Made by a program: the position numbers and the translations under genes
The notes under the pieces: model-generated
Told to the model about the DNA's origin: nothing
What the model saw: the letters and a program-made list of their open reading frames with translations, nothing else
Databases searched by the model: none
From: Pedobacter caeni
Lineage (GTDB): Bacteria > Bacteroidota > Bacteroidia > Sphingobacteriales > Sphingobacteriaceae
Length of the DNA: 64,000 nt
NCBI RefSeq assembly: GCF_900129215.1
Contig: NZ_FQUQ01000004.1
Span: 372,001 to 436,000, forward strand
Direction of reading: 5' to 3'
Part shown: in pieces, positions 8,752-16,927 of the stretch
Position numbering within the stretch: the stretch's first letter is position 1
Layout: every line of letters begins with the position of its first letter

Positions 8752-9060
8752 GATATACAGATAAATAAACATATATGTCTATATAGTTATTCAGGCTACT
8801 GGTTAGTTATTTATAAACTTTTCCGTATATACAGATAGATAAATAAACATACAAAGGGATAGGTGTAAATCAGGATTGGTAGATAAATATATATTTGTTT
8901 AGCTATATATATAGTGAACCATATAGGTGGATAGACAGGTAAATATATAGCTGTCTTTAGGAATAATTGCATATCCATAATGTTAGATAAAGGAGTAAAT
9001 AGATAAATAAACAGATAGCCCTATAAGTGGATATGTTTATCTTTGTATATATAGATAACT
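8752..9060. repeat. AT-rich iteron-like array
   Basis: A short motif close to AGATAAATAAACA recurs in direct orientation at about 8759-8771, 8836-8849 and 9000-9013. Looser copies (AGATAAATATATA, AGGTAAATATATAG) lie at about 8880 and 8937, and an inverted GTTTATC is near 9034. The stretch is much richer in A+T than its surroundings and has no plausible gene. Direct AT-rich repeats beside primase genes suggest a replication origin or a regulator-binding array, which is inference. The remaining gap 8305-8502 shows nothing else recognisable. Confidence 0.5.
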
Positions 9061-9073
9061 TAACTGGAAATCG

Positions 9074-10057
9074 TCAGCGTTTCCTTCCCGTACTATAACT
9101 TGCGGTTTCGACTGGAGTACATTCAACTAAGCGTTTAGAACTATTGAGATCGTCTTTTAACTTTTCATTATAATCCTTATAGCCTGCATACTCATATGAA
9201 CAGTCAACCGCATGGGGTATTTCTTTCTTTAGTAATTGGGCGCAATTTCGGCCAGGATCATCGTTATCAAAATACACATCTACAGTATGGAAATTCTTAA
9301 TTCGATCAATGGCATAACCTAGCATCGTAATCGCGTTCAGGACAATAATTGTGGGTTTTAATTTCGGGTGCAGTAACTGCCAGCTTAAATAGTCCATATA
9401 CCCTTCGAAAACTGCAACATGATCTGGATTGCCTTGGATTACTGAGATACCTTTTTGACCTATGGTACTTTTAAAGCCCTTTGCATTGCCAAACTCCCAG
9501 GCACCATGTTCGTTCTGCCAACCTACAGCATAGTAAGCAGAGGTATTTTCGGGATTATTTATACGATTGTAATAAACTTCTTTTACCCGTTGACTTTTAG
9601 CTATTTCAAACAGCCCCCTGGAATGAAGATATTGGGTAAGAACGTAATTGCTACCCAACTCCCGAATGTTGATCAAACCCCATTCGTAAGTTCCTTTTTC
9701 TGGGTCTTTTGGATAAATTTTGGGAGGAACGTATTCAGGAATTAAAGCAGTATCCATATCGCAAACTTGCTGTATCTTGTTCAATACTTCAACAAAGGAC
9801 AGATCTGGCCAATATGCCGTACCCAGCTGTACGATGCCACCTTTGAAAATACCAGTTGCATTTGCACCACCCCAGTCTTTCCAGCAGTTTCCTGCATCCC
9901 ATACGGTAAATGATGGTGTGTCCTTTTTGGTATCTCTCAGCATACTATGATAAAAGTGTTCTTTCCCGGTCTTTCTGACTGGATGGTGACCCAAGCGAGC
10001 CAAAAAATCCACAATAGAAATATCTTTCAATGTGGCAACATCGATATAATTTGGCAT
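9074..10057 (-). CDS. Toprim-domain DNA primase
   Basis: The 327-residue product resembles the CHC2-Toprim primases of Bacteroidota conjugative elements. The N-terminal zinc finger is degenerate: GKEHFYHS and a single NCW stand where the Cys/His pairs are expected. The Toprim core is intact, with VAVFEGYMDYLSW carrying the catalytic Glu and VYFDNDDPGR carrying the acidic metal site. Such proteins prime the complementary strand after transfer or replicate the excised circle. A truncated paralogue lacking the catalytic residues lies 15 bp upstream. Confidence 0.85.
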   Translation of the reverse strand: MPNYIDVATLKDISIVDFLARLGHHPVRKTGKEHFYHSMLRDTKKDTPSFTVWDAGNCWKDWGGANATGIFKGGIVQLGTAYWPDLSFVEVLNKIQQVCDMDTALIPEYVPPKIYPKDPEKGTYEWGLINIRELGSNYVLTQYLHSRGLFEIAKSQRVKEVYYNRINNPENTSAYYAVGWQNEHGAWEFGNAKGFKSTIGQKGISVIQGNPDHVAVFEGYMDYLSWQLLHPKLKPTIIVLNAITMLGYAIDRIKNFHTVDVYFDNDDPGRNCAQLLKKEIPHAVDCSYEYAGYKDYNEKLKDDLNSSKRLVECTPVETASYSTGRKR

Positions 10058-10072
10058 GACAATACAAATTGG

Positions 10073-10873
10073 TTAGGGATTGATTGCTTTAGAATTTTCG
10101 TTCATAATAAGAACTACATTCTCGAATTTTTCAGCCCGTTTTTTTGCAGCATTTGAAAACTCTGGAGAGTTCAAAATCAATATGCTGGGACCAGGTAACT
10201 TGTTTGTATATTTCCAGCTGAGATAATTAAGATAATCATCAAACAGTGCCAGACTGTTTTCTTTGCCGGGTATAAGGGTCATGCCTTTACGACCGAGGCT
10301 GCCGGAAAAATTCTTGCTGATCACTTCCCATCCTCCATTTTCATTTTGCCAGCCAGCGGCGAAAAAATCCTTACGTCGGTGTTTTTCATCCACGACATAA
10401 TAATAAACTTCTTTAAGATGGCCGATGGCCATCTCCCATAGACCTTCTGATTTCAAATAGTCTGTTATTTCAGTATTGCAGCCGACTGGTTTTGTTTCCT
10501 GAATGTGATAAAATGGGATTTTAATCGCCCGTCTTTTTCTACCAACTGGCTTCGAATTAGCTGTAACAGACAGTAGCGAGTACGTTGTGAATAGTTGGTT
10601 AATCTTCTCTGTTATTTGGTACGAATTAAGTTCTGGCCAATAGGCCATACCAAAATCTATAATATCACCGCTTTTCTTTGTTAAACGGTCGTACCATACA
10701 TCCAATTGGGTGTTTACAAGAAATGTAGGTTTGGCTTCGTCAGTTCTTAATACATTAAGATACAATTGTTCATCGCCATTGCTTTTGGTTGGTTTGTAGC
10801 CAAGGCGAGCTATGAGCCTGCTTAGAGTCACCTGGTCCTTAATGGAACCTGCATTTAAAAATGAAGTTTTCAT
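10073..10873 (-). CDS. Primase-like paralogue without Toprim catalytic residues
   Basis: The 266-residue product aligns throughout with the downstream primase: DIIDFGMAYWPEL, GWQNENGGWEV and SLALFDDYLNYLSW match the equivalent blocks. The Toprim EG is replaced by DD, and the protein ends at VVLIMNENSKAINP where the paralogue has the DND metal site, so the C-terminal 60 or so residues are missing. It cannot be an active Toprim enzyme by known rules. It may regulate or scaffold its neighbour, or be decaying. The ATG at 10873 was chosen because longer frames run through the upstream HTH gene. Confidence 0.7.
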   Translation of the reverse strand: MKTSFLNAGSIKDQVTLSRLIARLGYKPTKSNGDEQLYLNVLRTDEAKPTFLVNTQLDVWYDRLTKKSGDIIDFGMAYWPELNSYQITEKINQLFTTYSLLSVTANSKPVGRKRRAIKIPFYHIQETKPVGCNTEITDYLKSEGLWEMAIGHLKEVYYYVVDEKHRRKDFFAAGWQNENGGWEVISKNFSGSLGRKGMTLIPGKENSLALFDDYLNYLSWKYTNKLPGPSILILNSPEFSNAAKKRAEKFENVVLIMNENSKAINP

Positions 10874-10895
10874 AGTTTTATTGATTGGAATGGTT

Positions 10896-11171
10896 TCAGA
10901 TATAGAGCAGAGCATCAAGCGATTTTCGAATTGTTTCGGCTTCGATACGGTCGATACGCCAGGCGGCCGAATAACTGCCGTCTTTTCTGCGGGTAAGTAG
11001 TCCCTGATCAATCCAATGTTCAATGTTCTTCCTTCCATAAATCCGGTATGCCTCAGACTTATTGATATAAGGCTTAATTTTTCCGGTTCTGGCAAGGGCG
11101 AGCTTGGCGCCCATTTCAGCGGCATCTCGTAAAAGAATGCCGAGCTGGTGATCAGTTAATAGAATATTCAT
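10896..11171 (-). CDS. Small helix-turn-helix protein (1 of 2)
   Basis: The 91-residue product has an N-terminal amphipathic helix, then NKSEAYRIYGRKNIEHWIDQ (about 37-56), which looks like a MerR/excisionase-type helix-turn-helix. A wing-like segment follows (RRKDGSYSAAWRIDRIE). A related protein is encoded at 11506-11781 with the matching SKAEAYRLFGRGNVDRWISE. The gene lies 22 bp upstream of the primase-like gene. Small proteins of this type in conjugative elements often act in excision or control of replication; the role here is inferred. Confidence 0.65.
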   Translation of the reverse strand: MNILLTDHQLGILLRDAAEMGAKLALARTGKIKPYINKSEAYRIYGRKNIEHWIDQGLLTRRKDGSYSAAWRIDRIEAETIRKSLDALLYI

Positions 11172-11221
11172 AAATAGAGAGTTTATGAGCGATAGAAAAG
11201 GGCATGAAATATCCCTAAGAG

Positions 11222-11305
11222 AACCGGCAACGGGGAACGAACCCGTTGTAATTCGCTTTGCCGGTTTGATAAATCGGGATTACTAGCGTCGTGTCCTACG
11301 ACACG
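11222..11305. other. Nested inverted repeats in a 334-bp gap between the two HTH genes
   Basis: AACCGGCAA at 11222-11230 pairs with TTGCCGGTT at 11258-11266, and the inner CAACGGG at 11228-11234 pairs with CCCGTTG at 11242-11248. On the minus strand the inner hairpin reads ACGGG-TTCGTTC-CCCGT, which looks like a tRNA T-arm. A second hairpin, CGTGTC/GACACG, sits at 11290-11305. No D-arm or anticodon arm is present, so this is not a tRNA gene. The gap 11172-11505 has no convincing coding sequence and may hold a structured RNA or protein-binding sites. Confidence 0.4.
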
Positions 11306-11505
11306 GGCCTCTTGGGAATTATACACGATAATTTCCTCGGCCTGCCAATGCGCTTTCAGATTGGTGCTTGATCCGCCATTTTCTCTGGTCATGTTTGCCA
11401 GAAAAAAACAACGAATACCTAACCTCACTTTCGCAAAATTTCCCGTTCTTAGGCGGGTTAATGCTTCATCCCTGTACGTCAAAGACCTTTCGGAAGTGAA
11501 GAAGT

Positions 11506-11781
11506 TTACCGCTCTGCCACAGGCAGGTAGGTGATCCGGTTGCTGGATGCAGCTATTGCTTCCAGTTTTTTTCGGTCCAAGTATTTTCGGGAAGATCTTT
11601 CTGAATGGATTGGGCCGATCAGTTTTTCGCTGATCCAACGATCCACATTGCCGCGGCCAAAAAGTCTATAAGCTTCGGCCTTGCTGAGCTGGCCCTGTAA
11701 TTGTCCGCTCTGCAAAAGGGCTTTTGAAGCGCCTTGCTCGGTAGCATTTTTTAACAGGTTAACCAGGTCTTTCAGCTTCAT
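11506..11781 (-). CDS. Small helix-turn-helix protein (2 of 2)
   Basis: The 91-residue product has the same layout as the protein at 10896-11171: an N-terminal helix containing NATEQGASKALLQSG, then SKAEAYRLFGRGNVDRWISE (about 33-52), then a basic wing (SERSSRKYLDRKK). It is the first gene of the primase cluster on this strand. The two proteins are diverged paralogues. A DNA-binding role in control or excision of the element is inferred from the fold and location. Confidence 0.65.
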   Translation of the reverse strand: MKLKDLVNLLKNATEQGASKALLQSGQLQGQLSKAEAYRLFGRGNVDRWISEKLIGPIHSERSSRKYLDRKKLEAIAASSNRITYLPVAER

Positions 11782-11854
11782 AAGAGTTCCTTTAATGTTG
11801 GTTTAACTATCATTTCCGAGACAAAGCAAGAATTTAGAGGGGGGCTAAAACAGG

Positions 11855-11889
11855 GACAGGGGGTGACTGAAAAACGGTCACCCCCTGTC
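11855..11889 (-). terminator. 13-bp perfect hairpin after the RteC-like gene
   Basis: GACAGGGGGTGAC at 11855-11867 is the exact reverse complement of 11877-11889, with a 9-base loop. It lies 34 bp past the stop of the minus-strand gene 11924-13093 and before the next minus-strand gene. It lacks a clean T-run, so it is either a weak terminator or a processing/operator hairpin. Confidence 0.45.
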
Positions 11890-11923
11890 TGGGAATTGTT
11901 ATGATTTAATTATAAAATGCCTT

Positions 11924-13093
11924 TTAAGAACCTTTAAAATTAGATAGGTTATAATTTTCGTTGAGCCAATTGAGCATCCCGATCAGATGTGCTTTTAGTT
12001 TTTGTGCTGTCGCAAACTCTACATCGGTAGATTTTTTTCTGAGGCTTTCCGCCGATATAAACGGAGCTTGCGGTGTTGAAAAATGGGAAGCAAAAAAAGT
12101 AAACTGGTCTCCAATATTCTCTTTAGCCAAAAGTCCCTTTTCAACGAACAAACGGATAAATAGTCCAAGTTGAGCAACAGATAAAAATATTTTCAAACGA
12201 TGGTTCGATTTAGAAAACTGCTCATCCTGATTAACTACCCTCCGTAAATCGATGAGTTGTTTAAGATGTCGTTCTTTATTAGACAATAAGGTTTTGAAAT
12301 GATCTTCGGTTGAAACATGACAGGGGAACATTTTTATTTTACGTCCAGCCAATCCGTTAAACCTATCTTGTTCAGCAATGATAGTTAACAGTTGGTCGTG
12401 CAGATTTGGGATATCATTGAGCCTAGAATTTAGATCATTGCTGTAGAAATCAAAAAAACTTCTGGTGTTAAATTCATTTATAAATAATATATCAATCAGT
12501 TCTGAAGTATCTGCTAATTCAAGATTAGCAATTTGTCTAATCAGGTTCCAGATATAATCTACTTCATATTGATTAATTTCTTTTTTGTTTATAAATAGAA
12601 GAAATTCTCTTTCAATCAAATGGTACAATTTTTTTTCGATTGAGAATCGTTTTAAGATGTTTAAACAATTAATGACAACTGTTTTAAGTTCCATTTTTAA
12701 ACCTGAATAGTTGTAACGCGTAAGGGGTATTTTTGAACCCACTTTTGGTTCGGATTGCGACACGGCAGCAATGGTTTTTTCCAAAGCATTAAGTAGATGC
12801 AAGTAAATTAATCTTAATTCCGAAGATGTTTTTTTGTGTTTACTCCCTGATGTTAAACAGATAAGGTAACCGTAAATTGTATTGCTGAGGTTTACTAATT
12901 GCCTAAGTTGTATAGTAGTATGCCTTCGGGACAATGTTGTTCCAATAAAAGCCTGCTCTGTGTAATTTTTCAGCTGATCTAAAAAGCCACTTTCCAATTT
13001 TAAAAGGTCTTCTTGGTTGATTTCATTATTAATTAATGCTTTGGGATGTAATACTTCATCCACCCATTGGAAGATTTTAAATGTCAAATTCAT
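11924..13093 (-). CDS. RteC-like regulatory protein (1 of 2)
   Basis: The 389-residue product is largely helical with no membrane segment. Its C-terminal part (about residues 300-385) resembles the conserved end of RteC proteins, which control excision and transfer in CTnDOT. The pattern SVAQLGLFIRLFVEKGLL, FFASHFSTPQ, then ISAESLRKKSTDV fits that family. It is longer than typical RteC, so the N-terminal half is extra or diverged. A protein with similar C-terminal layout is encoded at 13655-14929. The upstream gap 13094-13368 separates it from a divergent small gene and probably carries promoters for both. Confidence 0.5.
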   Translation of the reverse strand: MNLTFKIFQWVDEVLHPKALINNEINQEDLLKLESGFLDQLKNYTEQAFIGTTLSRRHTTIQLRQLVNLSNTIYGYLICLTSGSKHKKTSSELRLIYLHLLNALEKTIAAVSQSEPKVGSKIPLTRYNYSGLKMELKTVVINCLNILKRFSIEKKLYHLIEREFLLFINKKEINQYEVDYIWNLIRQIANLELADTSELIDILFINEFNTRSFFDFYSNDLNSRLNDIPNLHDQLLTIIAEQDRFNGLAGRKIKMFPCHVSTEDHFKTLLSNKERHLKQLIDLRRVVNQDEQFSKSNHRLKIFLSVAQLGLFIRLFVEKGLLAKENIGDQFTFFASHFSTPQAPFISAESLRKKSTDVEFATAQKLKAHLIGMLNWLNENYNLSNFKGS

Positions 13094-13368
13094 AGTACAG
13101 GGTTTTAGATGTTAATTTCTCCCAAGTTGAAAACCTCAACCATATAAAAAAAGTGTATTAGGTGACATGCTAAATGTGTCATATTTGCCCATAATGCACT
13201 ATATAGGCCATTTTAAACCAGTATTTACCTGACATTATTTGGTGTTTTTTTTCTGAAACAGTATACTTACATTAGCAATATGATGTAACAGAAATTACAA
13301 ACAAAAATATTAGCGACAGCTATTTAACCTTGGTACAAGAAAGCGACTATACAAAAAACACAAGGGAG

Positions 13369-13704
13369 ATGAATGGACTGATCAATCACATCATGGCGTG
13401 GCGGTTATCTTTTCCTGTGTATAGGTTCTTAGTCGAGCCACTTGTACGAATACGTCTAATTGCCCACGCTTTTTTAATTATGTACGACAATAAAGAATTT
13501 ATAAATCTGCCAATAAGCGGACTTGAAGTAAGTGATTATTTCAAGGAAAAATCCAAGCAGATGGGTTTTTATACAATTAAAGAAATAACTGATTTAGGAT
13601 GGGGAAAAGTTCTGAAAATGGATCACTTCTGTTATGACTGGTTCAACGAGTTGGTTAGGCTACTAATGAGCAAAGGTTTATTAGATCTTCTTGAAACGAA
13701 ATAG
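13369..13704 (+). CDS. Small hypothetical protein between the RteC-like genes
   Basis: The 111-residue product is not recognised. Its C-terminal third (YTIKEITDLGWGKVLKMD, then FNELVRLLMSKGLLDLL) looks like helix-hairpin-helix material, reminiscent of the C-terminal domain of RNA polymerase alpha, but this is only a resemblance. The ATG at 13369 is preferred; the frame extends upstream to a TTG at 13330. Its last 50 bp overlap the end of the convergent gene 13655-14929. It is divergent from the gene at 11924-13093. Confidence 0.5.
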   Translation: MNGLINHIMAWRLSFPVYRFLVEPLVRIRLIAHAFLIMYDNKEFINLPISGLEVSDYFKEKSKQMGFYTIKEITDLGWGKVLKMDHFCYDWFNELVRLLMSKGLLDLLETK

Positions 13705-14929
13705 CTATAAATCCTGATATCCATGCTTTAAGCTGATCCTTGAAATTTGTATCAATAAAATTTATAAGTAATACTAGCGAGAAGCGTATTCTTTTTACGA
13801 TACGTGCAGGAACGTCATTTTTTGGGCCAAAGATATTTCTCATATACTGCGGTGATGGTTTTTTTGTACGCGCAGTTCTAATATGTCTTTCCGTAAATGT
13901 GTAGAGGTTAGATTTAAACTTGGTTTTGATAACATGCGATTCAAGCATTATCCTGATCAGGAAGAAAAGCTCTTCCAGTGTTGCATTAATTTCAAAATAA
14001 AGGTTGGGAATTAGGCCATTCTTTGTGTTTTGGAAATTGGGAAAATGAACAGCTCTCATGCGTTCTATAGTTTCCAATTCCCTCCTGATAGAGCCGCTTA
14101 TCGATTGGCCAATTGGCATTACATCTTTATTATAGCCATGTTTGCATTCAGGTCGAATATTCTCAATAGTTTTCAGTAATGCAAGCAGCTCTAACTCCTG
14201 ATCTTCATAAGGCATGTTTTGGGATGCCACTTTTGCCGAATATTCCAGCATAAACTCATAAAATGCAAGTGGGTTGAAATCATATCCTATGAGCAACTTT
14301 ATAAGTTTTAAAGTATTATCTCCTTCCTTTGGTAAATTGGTCAGCGAATTTAATTCGTTCGCAAGGATGACCATATAGTTAAACTGATGCCAATCTTTTA
14401 TTTTCGGGTTACTGGTATAGTAAAGGAGCCCCAGGTACTCTGTGACAATTTCAATCAAGCTATAGTCAACATTGCCTTGCTGTAAATTCCAAATGATCAG
14501 GTTACTTTGACTTCGTGCTCCTACATTGTTATGTATTTTCCAAAGTGGAATATCCGCAGTGAAGTCAAAATATTCTGAATGAATATTTTGGAGGAAATCT
14601 AAAACCTCGATTGTTTCGGGGCCAATTTCCCCAAATAGATTGATACTTTTTAACAGAGAAGCGCAATCAGTCGTTTCATTCTTTTTGAATAAAACAAAAA
14701 TATCGTTTGAAAATGTAGTCAAATTCTTTTGCAGGCCCTTTATGAATATAGAGAGCTTATCGGATGTATCGTGTTCTTCTATTTGCTCTTCAAGGCTTTC
14801 TCGAAAAGCGCTCCAATTAGTTCTTAATAATGTCGCGTGGTTTTCATCAATGCCATTTGCAAAATCGAGGTTTTTGAGTTCACCTAAAATTTCGGTAAAA
14901 CTTCTTAGTTGTAAGATTAATTTTAGCAA
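13655..14929 (-). CDS. RteC-like protein (2 of 2)
   Basis: The 424-residue product is helical and soluble. Its C-terminal section, from EINATLEELFFLIRIMLESH through YTFTERHIRTARTKKPS, has the same order of elements as the RteC-like protein at 11924-13093: a hydrophobic helix, a short linker, an aromatic/His segment, then a basic stretch. Sequence similarity is low, so the assignment is tentative. It is divergently transcribed from the Crp-like gene at 15210, with a 280-bp AT-rich gap between them. Confidence 0.4.
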   Translation of the reverse strand: MLKLILQLRSFTEILGELKNLDFANGIDENHATLLRTNWSAFRESLEEQIEEHDTSDKLSIFIKGLQKNLTTFSNDIFVLFKKNETTDCASLLKSINLFGEIGPETIEVLDFLQNIHSEYFDFTADIPLWKIHNNVGARSQSNLIIWNLQQGNVDYSLIEIVTEYLGLLYYTSNPKIKDWHQFNYMVILANELNSLTNLPKEGDNTLKLIKLLIGYDFNPLAFYEFMLEYSAKVASQNMPYEDQELELLALLKTIENIRPECKHGYNKDVMPIGQSISGSIRRELETIERMRAVHFPNFQNTKNGLIPNLYFEINATLEELFFLIRIMLESHVIKTKFKSNLYTFTERHIRTARTKKPSPQYMRNIFGPKNDVPARIVKRIRFSLVLLINFIDTNFKDQLKAWISGFIAISFQEDLINLCSLVA

Positions 14930-15209
14930 AACAGTTTCCTTTCACAATGTTTTCTTAAGCGTTAGACATCTTTACTCAACCAGCCAATATAGACATGCCT
15001 TAAATATTTGGAATGACTTTTAGTTTTGTATTAGTAAATATCACAAAAATGTGGAAAAATTGAAAATTTATTTTTGTCAGGAAAAATCACTGTATAAACC
15101 ATAAAGAAGCCACATATTTTAACAATATGACACTTTTCCAAAAGGATTATGTCATGTATTTTTTTAATTAAATGTTTGTTAATTGCCAAATAATTAACGA
15201 TCATTTAAC

Positions 15210-15773
15210 ATGGATGCTCTAATAACGAAACTAGAATCGCTTAATACAGCTACAAAAAGTACTGTTGATCTGCTAAAGACACTCTTTATTAAAACAGAGT
15301 TTAAAAAGGGATGGATGTTCGGGAATGGCACCTGGCAATCTGTGCCAATGTTATATTATATTTCATATGGGCTCGTTAGGGGATCTGTTGAATTAAAAGA
15401 GGAAAGTTATACCCTTTGGATGCTCGAAAATGGATTTTTAATTCCAAGTAATGGATTTCTTTCCAAAAGGGGTATGTCCGAAATCATCGAGTTTTTGAGA
15501 CCTACGCAAGCTTATGTACTAAATCTTATGCGGGCAGAAAAACTGGCTAAGGACGATTTAAACCTATATAAGATGCTTTTAGAAATATATGAAGAAAACC
15601 TTTTAGATGGCCGAAGAAGGGAATTAATGTTACGTATTTCCAATGCAAAGAACCGATTAGACTTTTTTAAATTACATAATCCCGAACTTGAAAAAGTAAT
15701 GACCGATGAACACTTAGCACAAATGCTCAGGATAGATAAAAAATATTACTATAGCGTTAAAAAGGCTCACTAA
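15210..15773 (+). CDS. Crp/Fnr-like cyclic nucleotide-binding fold regulator
   Basis: The 187-residue product has a cupin-like N-terminal half with LYYISYGLVRGSVELKEE (about 50-67) and TLWMLENGFLIPSNGF (about 70-85). This is the pattern of Bacteroidota Crp/Fnr-type sensor proteins such as those with LYYIxKGLVR. The C-terminal helices are short, with a possible turn near LAQMLRIDKKYY that could be a minimal DNA-binding segment. The ligand cannot be predicted. It stands alone, upstream of the MauE-type gene by about 200 bp of AT-rich sequence. Confidence 0.6.
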   Translation: MDALITKLESLNTATKSTVDLLKTLFIKTEFKKGWMFGNGTWQSVPMLYYISYGLVRGSVELKEESYTLWMLENGFLIPSNGFLSKRGMSEIIEFLRPTQAYVLNLMRAEKLAKDDLNLYKMLLEIYEENLLDGRRRELMLRISNAKNRLDFFKLHNPELEKVMTDEHLAQMLRIDKKYYYSVKKAH

Positions 15774-15969
15774 AGAAATTTCATATTTTCTCTTCTTTTT
15801 TTACCAGGGTTCTCTTAATCTTATTGTATACCAATTTTGGTGTCTTTTCACACAAAATAGATGTTAGATTTCTGATCCTAAAAAGGTTAGAAATATTCCT
15901 AAAGTTTTCTTTTTCGCCTATAGTTTTCCGGTCATTCGTCTTCTAATTTTACCTATCAGCTAATCAGAT

Positions 15970-16425
15970 ATGAAAAAGGAAAACATTTTGACCATCATTA
16001 CTGCAATTATTGCAGTGCTTTTCTTCTATGCAGCTTTTAGTAAGCTAATAGATTATGATAAGTCAATCGACCAGATGCATAATCAGATTTTTCCATCTTT
16101 TATTTCTTCAATTTTAACCTGGTTAATACCAACCCTAGAAATAATATTAATGTTGGGACTTCTTTTTCCGACTACTAGAATAAAGGCATTACTGGCCTCC
16201 TTGATTTTGTTAATCATTTTTACACTTTATATAGCAGTAGCAATGACCGGAGCATTTGGTAGGATACCTTGTAGCTGCGGTGGAATTTTAGAGAATATGA
16301 GTTATGGTACCCACCTCATTTTTAATTTAATATTTATTGCATTAGCTATTGTAGGACTAATAATAGAAAACAATAAATGGTATAACTTTTTTAAACGAAA
16401 GGAGCATATAAATCAATATAAATGA
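15970..16425 (+). CDS. MauE/DoxX-type membrane protein
   Basis: The 151-residue product has four hydrophobic helices, a charged KLIDYDKSIDQM segment after the first, and a Cys-Ser-Cys pair (IPCSCGGILE, about residues 97-106). This matches the MauE/DoxX-like redox-associated membrane proteins common in Bacteroidota. In methylamine dehydrogenase systems MauE helps form disulfides, so transfer of reducing power across the membrane is a reasonable inference. Its TGA overlaps the ATG of a 49-codon ORF (ATGA). A TlpA-like thioredoxin and SusC/SusD are encoded convergently nearby. Confidence 0.8.
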   Translation: MKKENILTIITAIIAVLFFYAAFSKLIDYDKSIDQMHNQIFPSFISSILTWLIPTLEIILMLGLLFPTTRIKALLASLILLIIFTLYIAVAMTGAFGRIPCSCGGILENMSYGTHLIFNLIFIALAIVGLIIENNKWYNFFKRKEHINQYK

Positions 16426-16571
16426 AAACTTTAAAACAGGACGAAAGGCCTACCTGTAACATTAGATACAATCATATTAATTTGATAACGAAATTGGGGC
16501 TTCTAGGATTTCAATATCACAACGGTTTTACCACAGACATTACGATAGAACCACAAATATTAAGAACATGA
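16422..16571 (+). CDS. 49-residue ORF linking the MauE-type and DUF6520-like genes
   Basis: This ORF starts on an ATG overlapping the MauE-type stop (ATGA) and ends with a TGA overlapping the next gene's ATG (again ATGA), so all three would be translationally coupled. The predicted peptide (start MKTLKQDERPTCNIRYN) is hydrophilic and has one cysteine. It has no signal peptide or recognised domain. The double overlap argues for real translation; the peptide itself may matter less than the coupling. Confidence 0.45.
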   Translation: MKTLKQDERPTCNIRYNHINLITKLGLLGFQYHNGFTTDITIEPQILRT

Positions 16572-16885
16572 ATAAATTATTCAATGCGCTAAAAAGCGTC
16601 AACAAATTCGGTTTAATAGCAATTATGCTAGTTGCATTGGCAACTATGGCATTCACACCGTCTAAAAAAACAATTGCTCAAAAGTACGGGTATAACCAAG
16701 TTACTGAGAGGTGGGTTCTAATTGAGGGAAAAACAATGGACAACTCTAATACTCCAGCTCCTAGTACATACAGATGTGACTTGAGTACAGAGACCTGTAG
16801 CGGTCTTTTTAGCACCCCACCTACTGATGGTTCATCTATTCCAGATGCTGGGACAAAAGTACCTGGAGATTTTTCGCTAAACTAA
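16568..16885 (+). CDS. DUF6520-like small exported protein
   Basis: The 105-residue product has an N-terminal hydrophobic helix (about residues 15-30, FGLIAIMLVALATMAFT). A short secreted domain follows with TERWVLIEG near residues 46-54 and two cysteines (YRCDLSTETCSG). Small proteins of this layout following MauE-type genes in Bacteroidota are annotated DUF6520. Function unknown. The two cysteines and the MauE partner suggest a disulfide-bonded peptide, which is inference. A bidirectional terminator follows. Confidence 0.65.
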   Translation: MNKLFNALKSVNKFGLIAIMLVALATMAFTPSKKTIAQKYGYNQVTERWVLIEGKTMDNSNTPAPSTYRCDLSTETCSGLFSTPPTDGSSIPDAGTKVPGDFSLN

Positions 16886-16892
16886 AATCAAT

Positions 16893-16922
16893 AAATGGGT
16901 GTCCAAAATTGAACACCCATTT
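16893..16922. terminator. Bidirectional terminator between convergent operons
   Basis: AAATGGGTGT at 16893-16902 pairs perfectly with ACACCCATTT at 16913-16922. The hairpin lies 8 bp after the DUF6520-like stop and 6 bp before the SusD stop on the other strand, so it can serve both directions. Confidence 0.7.
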
Positions 16923-16927
16923 ATCTA

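Noticed and set aside
8752..9060. CRISPR array
   Set aside because: The repeated AT-rich motif is short, variable and unevenly spaced, with no cas genes nearby.
11220..11345. Possible tRNA gene on the minus strand suggested by a T-arm-like hairpin
   Set aside because: No D-arm, anticodon arm or correctly spaced acceptor strand could be found.
11183..11638. 151-codon minus-strand frame spanning the gap between the two HTH genes
   Set aside because: It runs out of frame through the convincing HTH gene at 11506-11781 and through hairpin-rich DNA. The predicted protein has no fold-like pattern.
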